Under the pieces are notes generated by a model that was not told the origin of the DNA, did no database searches, and saw only the letters and a program-made list of their open reading frames with translations. The position numbers were made by a program, and so were the translations under genes. A stretch of 14,599 nt of DNA, taken from assembly GCA_021152595.1 (NCBI GenBank), contig JAGKVC010000072.1, positions 1 to 14,599 on the forward strand, given 5' to 3'. Source of the DNA: Clostridia bacterium (GTDB lineage Bacteria; Bacillota; Clostridia; Oscillospirales; Ruminococcaceae). Of the stretch, positions 5,512 to 12,000 are shown one piece after another (the first letter of the stretch is position 1; the number at the start of each line of letters is the position of its first letter).

Positions 5512-7892
5512 TCAAACACCTCCGCTCCTTCCCTGACATAATCCTTGAGAAATCTCGTCTGACCGTCCGCTGTCACAGAGCATTCGTTCAGATCGACAAC
5601 GGTCTCAGTGCCGTTTGCGTATTTTGTCGTGATGCGGTCGTCCTCGCGCACATAGCTGATGATCTCGGAGTCGCTGATCTTTGCGAGGATATCCTTCGTG
5701 AAGTCATAATACTGCGCGGCGTTCTCGATCCAGTAATCGGAGAAGGCATAGTAATAGACATCGAAATCGGTATCCTTGAGATCGCTGGTCTCCGCGCCGA
5801 GCATATCAAACCGCAGATTGCTTCCGGCGGCAAGCGCGAGCAGTACCAGCCGCTCCGCATCGGCGCTGCCGTTGACCGCCTTGGTCGAATACGGGATCAC
5901 GCCGTGCATGACAAGCTGATAGAGCGGAATATCGCCGTCGAAAATATTGAAGCCGGAGGAATAAAGCGGCAGATCGGTGATCGTGTCGGTATAGGGCAGG
6001 ACATAGGCATTCGGATCCTCCGAAAGCACTGCCCCGACATCGGATTTCAGCAGCTTTAAGCTCTCCTCAACCGCCTGCTTGGTCTGGTCGCGCGAGGTGC
6101 CGGATTTCTTGCCGTAATCGCCGTAGAGCGTCGAGGAAAGTCCGCCGAGGCTCACGCTCTTGAATCCTGCACTCTGATAATTCTTTGCGAGCTTCTGATA
6201 CAGCTCGGAAAAGACATTCGGCGAGAGCAGCGACATGGTTTTCTTTTCGCCGTAAGGCACACCGTAGGCGCGCTCATAATCCACGATTCGCGCAAATGAA
6301 CCTGAAACTCGCACCGCTGTATCGGTCAGCGACCAGTAGCCGCTGCCGGAATAATATGCGGTATTCGTCACGGTCGGGAACCATTCGATGCCGCTGCCGT
6401 TCATGTAATCCGTCAGCTTTCTGAAGTCCGAGCTGCCGCCGAGCGTGCCGGATGCCTTCGACTTGAAGTCAACCTTTCCTGCAATGCCTGCATCGGTCCA
6501 GCGGTTGAGCGACACAACCAGATTCTCCGCGCCTGCATTCTGAAGCTGCTCCAGAATCTCCTGCATTTCTTCATAGGAGGTCATCGAGGTCTTCATGAAC
6601 ACCGGAAATCCGAGGACATTCCGCTGCTTCATGCAGCCGCCGTAAAGGTCGATATAGAGCTTTGCCTGATTCGCCGCTGCGGTTTTCTGCACATGCTTCT
6701 CATCGAGCAGATACTGCCGGTAACGCGCCGCGATATCGACATAATCGAGCGACTTGCCGCCGTCTGCGTTGACATCGTCGGCAGCCGTCAGCGGATAATA
6801 CCGCACCTGCAATTTCCGATGCGTCAGGTTTTTCTCGTAGACATCCAGCGGATTGAGCTGGTCGCTGCCGAGATAATACTGATCGGCGGAGCGCAGCACG
6901 AATTTGAAGTAGCAGCGGTTATATTCGGTATTCGACTGACCGGTTCCGCTGACATCGGCACAGAGCATACAGCTTCCGTCGCCCTCAGAGGCAACGGCAA
7001 GCATCGCATTTTCACCCTTGCAGATGCCGTACATCGGGAGCGATACGCCCTCCACGACCGGTCCTTTTGTTTTCGGCACGGCTGTCGTATCGACATCGTA
7101 GATCATCTGGCTGTAGGTCTTTGCGGAATACTTCTGATTGTTGAAATTGATGACGGCGCCGCTGCCGTCGGGTATGACAAAATAGCCGTCCTCATCAAGC
7201 CCTGCCGCACCGAAGCCGTTGAGCATCGCAAGCGACTGTGCAAGAACAGGCTTTTCGGCGGAGGCATCATTCTTTTCGGTGATGCCGGAGGTATCGACGC
7301 TGACCTCAAGATAATCTTCGCCCAGCACATAGGAAACCGGAATCTTGATGCCGATTTTGCGGAAATTGTAGGTGACCTTGACGCCGTTCGTGATATCCGA
7401 ATAGGTGATGCCGGTTTTCAGCGTATCACCGGAGCGGACGTTGGTCGTCGAGCGTTCGAGAATCTGTGCCGCAGTCAGCACCACGCCGGATTTCAGCTCC
7501 GAACGCAGCACAGGCGCCGCGATGGAATCCCCCTCCGCATTGATCGGGGAGGTCCACCAGATATAGCCGTTTGATTTGTTAACCAGTGCAAAAAGATCCT
7601 CGGGCTTCTCGTCGTTTTCCTCATCGAGCTTCGATTCATCCCATGCCCAGAATTCGAGCTTTTCATTTTCTGCGACCTTGCGCATCTTCGCAAAGACATC
7701 CTTTTCAGTACGATCCGCCCAGTCGGGATTTGCCTGCGAACCGGTATCCGCTTCCGCATCCTGTGCAGGCTCCGTCTCCGCTGCGGATTCTGCATCCGGT
7801 TCAGCGCTGACAGGCATTGCGGCGGTCGGGAGCATCATGGCTGCTGCGAGCAGGCAGCAAAGGATATGACGTTTTTTCTGCAATCCGAACAC
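5508..7892 (-). CDS. Secreted DUF5696 protein, glycoside-hydrolase-like TIM barrel
   Basis: The product is 794 residues. The N-terminus is a Sec signal peptide (KKR, hydrophobic core LLAAAMMLPTAA, likely cut after PVSA at residue 30). There is no lipobox, so it is probably not a lipoprotein, and no C-terminal anchor is visible. A Glu/Asp/Ala-rich linker leads to a beta-rich domain containing DGYFVIPDGSGAVINFNNQK at about 237-256, a hallmark I associate with DUF5696. From about 410 a TIM-barrel-like part follows (KLYIDLYGG, ENLVVSLNRWTDAGI, IEWFPTVTN, and NIFDGDIPLYQLVMHGVIPY near 655). A C-terminal strand domain has VREDDRITTKYANGTETVVD. The layout is like GH101-type hydrolases, so it may cut or bind a glycan outside the cell; catalytic residues cannot be assigned by eye. 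The start is GTG 7892; TTG 7883 is an alternative with better spacing from GGCGGTG. Six bases separate it from the Yip1 gene. Confidence 0.85.
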   Translation of the reverse strand: MFGLQKKRHILCCLLAAAMMLPTAAMPVSAEPDAESAAETEPAQDAEADTGSQANPDWADRTEKDVFAKMRKVAENEKLEFWAWDESKLDEENDEKPEDLFALVNKSNGYIWWTSPINAEGDSIAAPVLRSELKSGVVLTAAQILERSTTNVRSGDTLKTGITYSDITNGVKVTYNFRKIGIKIPVSYVLGEDYLEVSVDTSGITEKNDASAEKPVLAQSLAMLNGFGAAGLDEDGYFVIPDGSGAVINFNNQKYSAKTYSQMIYDVDTTAVPKTKGPVVEGVSLPMYGICKGENAMLAVASEGDGSCMLCADVSGTGQSNTEYNRCYFKFVLRSADQYYLGSDQLNPLDVYEKNLTHRKLQVRYYPLTAADDVNADGGKSLDYVDIAARYRQYLLDEKHVQKTAAANQAKLYIDLYGGCMKQRNVLGFPVFMKTSMTSYEEMQEILEQLQNAGAENLVVSLNRWTDAGIAGKVDFKSKASGTLGGSSDFRKLTDYMNGSGIEWFPTVTNTAYYSGSGYWSLTDTAVRVSGSFARIVDYERAYGVPYGEKKTMSLLSPNVFSELYQKLAKNYQSAGFKSVSLGGLSSTLYGDYGKKSGTSRDQTKQAVEESLKLLKSDVGAVLSEDPNAYVLPYTDTITDLPLYSSGFNIFDGDIPLYQLVMHGVIPYSTKAVNGSADAERLVLLALAAGSNLRFDMLGAETSDLKDTDFDVYYYAFSDYWIENAAQYYDFTKDILAKISDSEIISYVREDDRITTKYANGTETVVDLNECSVTADGQTRFLKDYVREGAEVFE

Positions 7893-7898
7893 CGCCTC

Positions 7899-8528
7899 TC
7901 ACACTCTCACGCGATACAGAATCTCTGTATACAGCGAATAGAAGAATACATAAACCTTCTGGAACAGCGAAAGGAACAGCACTGCAAGGAACAGAATCAC
8001 CAGCATCGCAAAGAGCGTCAGGATAATCGCAATGACGGTCTTTGTAAAGGTGTACTGATGCACTGCCTTGACTGCATTGAACAGCAGCAGCACCGTCCAG
8101 ATGATGCCGACATAATAGACGGTATCGAAGAACACGGCCTCCGCGCGCACGAGAATATGCGAAAGGATCACCTGCGCGAACATCTGCGCAATATACGGGA
8201 TCAGCGCGTAGGAGCTGTAAATCGCAATGTTTTTCATTGTGCCCTCGCCGTCGAGCAGCGTGCAGATCGCCCAGTTTCCAAGCACCCACGCTAAGAAATA
8301 GACCACCGAGCGCATGATATACGGCACGACGGAGAACATCGCATCGGGCAGCGGCCGGAACTGGAAACCGCACCAGCGGTCAATGGCAATCAGCGCGATG
8401 AACAGCGCAAAAATGATGATCGCCGTATATTTGAGCGTGCCGCCCTTTTTCCATCGCAGATCCTCAAAGCCCTCAAAGGGATGAAAAACCACATGCTTCA
8501 CCCACTGCGGCTGTGTCAGATCCATCAT
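7899..8528 (-). CDS. Yip1-family multi-span membrane protein
   Basis: The product is 209 residues from ATG 8528, which is about 10 bases after AAGGAGG; the in-frame GTG at 8537 is too close to that site. The N-terminus (about 1-30) is polar and has a motif-like stretch VFHPFEGFEDLRW; 'HPfegFedlr' is typical of bacterial Yip1 proteins near the membrane. Five spans follow at roughly 32-50, 66-90, 97-120, 130-152 and 160-186. One between-span motif, LDGEGTMKNIAIYSSYALIP, matches the conserved 'G.....i....yal.P' of Yip1. Bacterial members of this family have no settled function. Genes for it are often found next to DUF5696 and sugar permease genes, to my knowledge, which suggests a role in assembling or anchoring the transport machinery. 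It is packed tightly inside the operon (15 bp before, 6 bp after). Confidence 0.85.
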   Translation of the reverse strand: MMDLTQPQWVKHVVFHPFEGFEDLRWKKGGTLKYTAIIIFALFIALIAIDRWCGFQFRPLPDAMFSVVPYIMRSVVYFLAWVLGNWAICTLLDGEGTMKNIAIYSSYALIPYIAQMFAQVILSHILVRAEAVFFDTVYYVGIIWTVLLLFNAVKAVHQYTFTKTVIAIILTLFAMLVILFLAVLFLSLFQKVYVFFYSLYTEILYRVRV

Positions 8529-8543
8529 ATGCAGCACACCTCC

Positions 8544-10091
8544 TTACGTTCCGGAACCGGTCTGCGCCGGTTCAGACGGTTGTTTTTTGTTTTTCTGCTT
8601 CCGGGCAAGATATTTGAGCAGCATGACACCGGCGATGATCAGCACAACGCCGAGCAGAAGCTGCGTCAGATGCTCCCTGAGCCACTGCGAACGGTAGCGC
8701 TCGAATGCGCGGTTATAGCGCGCCGAGGCATCCGCCTTTTTCGCATATTCCATCGACTCTCTGTATCTGCCCATATTGTAATACGCGCTGGAAATGCCGA
8801 GATAGGCTCTGCGGTAGTTGCCGTCGCGCTTGACGACCTCCAGCCACGGTTCGAGTGCCTCCTCATAGTAGCCGCCGTTATACTTCGCGGTCGCATCGTG
8901 CACGATCTGCCCGAAGACAGTCTGTCCGAAGACCGTGACCGTACCCTTTCCGGCATCGAGGACATAGATATTCTCGCAGCCCTCGCCCTTCGTCTCAACG
9001 GCAGCGACATTGCCTGCGGTAAATGCACCGACCTGATCGCCGGTCGCACCCATGATAAAGAGCAGATCGGCTTCCTTGTCATACTGGAACACTCTGCCGG
9101 TCGTCGCATCGAGGCAGTTGATCGAGCCGTCGTCGCCGATGTCGATATCGACGATCTTGGTCTTATAGCTCGTGCCGGAATACCATGTCGAGAACAGGTC
9201 GCCCCATGTGTAGTTCGACATGTAGCTGAACAGGTTATAGCCTTCCGGATTGACCTTCTTGACGATATCGGTATCCGTTGAACCGGAGGAGGTCGAGGTA
9301 TAGATAAAGCCCTTGACCGTGTCGATATCGAAATTATCGAAGGCAGTCGGCGTGCTTCTCGAACGGTAGCGCTTTTCCTCCTCGGAGGCGATCGCGTTCC
9401 AGAAGTGATTTGCAATGACGGTCGCAGTCGCGGCGACGGCATTCGCACCGTAATAGCCGATGAAATCGCCGTTTGCATCGAACATCGCAGCGCCCTTTGT
9501 GGTGTTGTTCAGCACGATATAGATATTGCCGGCATTGTCGCAGAGAATCTTCTGCGGCAGAAACGTGAGCTGCTGATCATAGACGGTCGATTCCGGCTTT
9601 GTGATCTCCATGACAACCGTGCCGTCGGGATTCGTGACCAGTGCGCGCGCGTTTTCGTTGTCCGCAATATACATCAGACCGGTATCCGGCGAGACATAGA
9701 CGCCCTTCGGATTCTTGAGCCGTGTCTCCGAGCCGTCCGGCATGGTGAAGCGGTCAAAAATCTCCAGTACCTCTGTGAATTCGCTGTCGATCTTCAGGAT
9801 CCGGTTGTTGCCGGAATCCACCAGATAGAACTGATCCTTTTCATCCTTGAAAAGATCGGCGGGCGCATTGAGCGCGGTTGTCCCGAGATCAAGTCCGGAG
9901 ACAGAACGCTCCGCCAGATAGCCTGCCTGCGAGGGTACCGCCTCACCGAGATAATTATAGTTATAGACATCATACGGCTCATCCGCGGATGCCGGAAGCA
10001 TCAGTGCCGAAGCGCAGCTCAGCAGCGCACAGAGCGCCGCCGCGGACTGCATCAGCCTGCGCTTTGCTTTTGTTTTCACGTAATTCCTCAT
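8544..10091 (-). CDS. Secreted NHL-propeller/TPR-like protein with C-terminal membrane anchor
   Basis: The product is 515 residues. A signal peptide (basic KTKAKRRLM, core, cut after PASA at about residue 36) is followed by NHL-type repeats: PADLFKDEKDQFYLVDSGNN then RILKID; PKGVYVSPDTGLMYIADNEN; PQKILCDNAGNIYIV; DIDIGDDGSINCLDATTGRV; and ENIYVLDAGKGTVTVFG. These should form a beta-propeller on the outside. At about 395-470 a TPR-like helical pair has YNGGYYEEALEPWLEVV and YLGISSAYYNMGRYRESMEY. A final span (about 475-496, LLLGVVLIIAGVMLLKYLA) ends in a basic stop-transfer tail (RKQKNKKQ). The protein is thus held in the membrane with the propeller outside. NHL propellers usually bind proteins, RNA or ligands. 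The start could also be GTG 10079, which has GAGG six bases upstream, while ATG 10091 has AAAGG directly against it. Role in this locus unproven. Confidence 0.88.
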   Translation of the reverse strand: MRNYVKTKAKRRLMQSAAALCALLSCASALMLPASADEPYDVYNYNYLGEAVPSQAGYLAERSVSGLDLGTTALNAPADLFKDEKDQFYLVDSGNNRILKIDSEFTEVLEIFDRFTMPDGSETRLKNPKGVYVSPDTGLMYIADNENARALVTNPDGTVVMEITKPESTVYDQQLTFLPQKILCDNAGNIYIVLNNTTKGAAMFDANGDFIGYYGANAVAATATVIANHFWNAIASEEEKRYRSRSTPTAFDNFDIDTVKGFIYTSTSSGSTDTDIVKKVNPEGYNLFSYMSNYTWGDLFSTWYSGTSYKTKIVDIDIGDDGSINCLDATTGRVFQYDKEADLLFIMGATGDQVGAFTAGNVAAVETKGEGCENIYVLDAGKGTVTVFGQTVFGQIVHDATAKYNGGYYEEALEPWLEVVKRDGNYRRAYLGISSAYYNMGRYRESMEYAKKADASARYNRAFERYRSQWLREHLTQLLLGVVLIIAGVMLLKYLARKQKNKKQPSEPAQTGSGT

Positions 10092-10118
10092 CCTTTCTGC
10101 AAGGCTCCGGCGGATCTG

Positions 10119-11021
10119 TCAATCCTTGATGCCGGAATGCGCCATGGTCTCCATGACCTGACTCTGTGCGAGAATAAAGAACAGGACCGGCGGAACAAAC
10201 AGGATCACCGCCGCAGCCATTGTGACGCCCTGCCGCGAGATACCGGCGGAAGCTGCCTGCTGAATGACCGTCGGGAGCGTCTTGAGCGATTCATCATAGA
10301 CGACGCTGCCGCCCGTGATGTTCCATGCGCCCTGAAACGCAAAGATCGCCATGGTCATGAGCGCCGGCTTCTGGTTCGGGATCACAATACGCCAGCAGAT
10401 CGTAAAGAGATTGGCGCCGTCCACCTTTGCAGCCTCGATCATCGCATCGGGCACAGAGGTCATGGACTGCCGCATCAGATACAGTCCCATCGAGGATGCG
10501 ACCGAGGGCAGGATCAGCGCGGACATGCGGTTGATCATGTTCAGCTCTGCCATGACCATGTACTGCATCAGATAAATAACATTGCTGTTATAGAGCAGCG
10601 CAAGGACAATGATCGCATTGATGAGCTTGTTGCCGGGGAATTTCACCTTTGCCAGACAGAACGCCGCCATCGAGGCAAAGACGCATTGCAGCACCGTGAC
10701 GGCGACCGTCACAAAGATGCTGTTGAATACATAACGGGAAAACGGTACCCACATCTGACCGAGTACGCGGTAGGTATCCTTGAAGTTGTCGAGTGTCGGG
10801 TTCAAAGTATACCACTTCGGCGGAAAGATGAACATTTCGTTGACCGGCTTGATCGAGTTGACGATCATCAGCCAGATCGGGAGTACCATAAACAGTCCGA
10901 GGATCAGCAGAAAGAGAAAAATTGCAATCGAGCCGCCGATTTTTCTGCCGGCGCGCCGGTTGGAGGCTTTGAGCCGTCTGGGATCCGTCTTCTGCTTTGC
11001 CTGTGCTGAAGTCTGACTCAT
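10119..11021 (-). CDS. Carbohydrate ABC transporter permease, MalG-like
   Basis: The product is 300 residues, normal for the family. A basic cytoplasmic N-terminus (about 1-29) precedes six spans, the first being IAIFLFLLILGLFMVLPIWL. The EAA loop at about 194-213 reads EAAKVDGANLFTICWRIVIP, which keeps the classical EAA---DGA---------P pattern for docking the ATPase. The C-terminus VMETMAHSGIKD is a typical MalG-type end. The ATG at 11021 has AAGGGGGG upstream. It follows its MalF-like partner after 12 bp, the same spacing as in the other permease pair. It lacks the long N-terminal extension of the second MalG-like permease, so the two pairs are not recent copies of each other. Confidence 0.94.
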   Translation of the reverse strand: MSQTSAQAKQKTDPRRLKASNRRAGRKIGGSIAIFLFLLILGLFMVLPIWLMIVNSIKPVNEMFIFPPKWYTLNPTLDNFKDTYRVLGQMWVPFSRYVFNSIFVTVAVTVLQCVFASMAAFCLAKVKFPGNKLINAIIVLALLYNSNVIYLMQYMVMAELNMINRMSALILPSVASSMGLYLMRQSMTSVPDAMIEAAKVDGANLFTICWRIVIPNQKPALMTMAIFAFQGAWNITGGSVVYDESLKTLPTVIQQAASAGISRQGVTMAAAVILFVPPVLFFILAQSQVMETMAHSGIKD

Positions 11022-11033
11022 ATTCCGCCCCCC

Positions 11034-11972
11034 TTAATCCATATATTTGCCGAGCAGTCCGCTGATGAGCTTGTTTGCGAGATACATCGCAATGAACAGG
11101 ATCATGCAGATTGCGGAGGCATAGCCCATTTCATAGCGGATCCAGCCGTAATCGAAGGCATGCGTCATGATCGTATGGGCGGCGTAATCGGTGCTGGGGA
11201 AGCCGACAAGGTTTCTTGCGACGATATCCGCCGTGAATGCCGAAACGATCTGCATGACAGCCGCGAACATCAGCGACGGTCCCATGCCCGGGATCGTAAT
11301 ATAAATCAGCTCCTGCCAGCGGTTCTTGATGCCCTCGATCGCGCCTGCCTCATACTGTGCCTTGTCAATATTCTGGAAGCCTGCGCGCATGGCGAGGAAT
11401 CCGGCACCCATCGAAACCCAGAGCTGCACGATGATGACCACCGTCAGGATGTACTTGGAATCCGTCAGCCACTGGATCGCGGAGGTCGTGATGCCGAGGT
11501 TCATAAGCGTGGAATTGGCAATGCCGTAGCTGTCGCCGGAGAAGATGAGCTGCCAGACCGCATAGACGCCGGACGCCATCGACGGCGCATAGAAGATCAG
11601 CGTGAAAATGACCTTGAGCGTCTGATTCAGCTCATTGATCAGCCACGCGAGCATGAAGCTCAGGAAGTAGCTCAGGGGACCTGTAAACACCGCAAAAACC
11701 AGTGTGACACGGATCGCCTTGATGAAAATGCTGTCATTGAGGAACAGGTTATAGAAATTGCTCAGTCCCACCCATGTCGGGGGATATTTGACCATGTCGA
11801 AATCCGTCAGACCGATCGGCAGGGACATAATGACCGGAATGATCGTAAAGATCGTAAACACGATCATAAAGGGCGCCAGCATAAGGTAGGCTTCCTTATT
11901 CTGTTTGATTTGCAGCCAGAGCTGCCTGCGCTGTTCCTGTTTGGTTCTGACACCAATCTGATCCTTATCCAA
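11034..11972 (-). CDS. Sugar ABC transporter permease, MalF/UgpA-like
   Basis: The product is 312 residues. The start codon is TTG (complement of 11970-11972), chosen because GAAGGAGGG lies about eight bases upstream. Six spans are seen, the first at about 27-50 (YLMLAPFMIVFTIFTIIPVI). The EAA loop at about 207-227 reads YEAGAIEGIKNRWQELIYIT then IP; it has EAG instead of the usual EAA and IEG instead of DGA, a mild divergence that is common in this class. It should form a channel with the permease gene 12 bp downstream. It follows the solute-binding protein gene by 28 bp, the standard gene order for sugar importers (binding protein, MalF, MalG). Substrate unknown. Confidence 0.94.
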   Translation of the reverse strand: MDKDQIGVRTKQEQRRQLWLQIKQNKEAYLMLAPFMIVFTIFTIIPVIMSLPIGLTDFDMVKYPPTWVGLSNFYNLFLNDSIFIKAIRVTLVFAVFTGPLSYFLSFMLAWLINELNQTLKVIFTLIFYAPSMASGVYAVWQLIFSGDSYGIANSTLMNLGITTSAIQWLTDSKYILTVVIIVQLWVSMGAGFLAMRAGFQNIDKAQYEAGAIEGIKNRWQELIYITIPGMGPSLMFAAVMQIVSAFTADIVARNLVGFPSTDYAAHTIMTHAFDYGWIRYEMGYASAICMILFIAMYLANKLISGLLGKYMD

Positions 11973-12000
11973 GAGAGGAACCCTCCTTCAAATTACGAAT

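Noticed and set aside
6693..7574. A 293-codon plus-strand open frame inside the DUF5696 gene
   Set aside because: It is fully antisense to a gene with signal peptide and family motifs, and its composition is that of a reverse-complement artefact.
10092..10118. Internal promoter between the permease and NHL genes
   Set aside because: The gap is only 27 bp and holds no recognisable -35/-10 pair, so read-through from upstream is more likely.
9405..11009. A 534-codon plus-strand open frame
   Set aside because: It is antisense to the NHL protein and a permease, has low-complexity His/Arg/Asp composition and no ribosome site.
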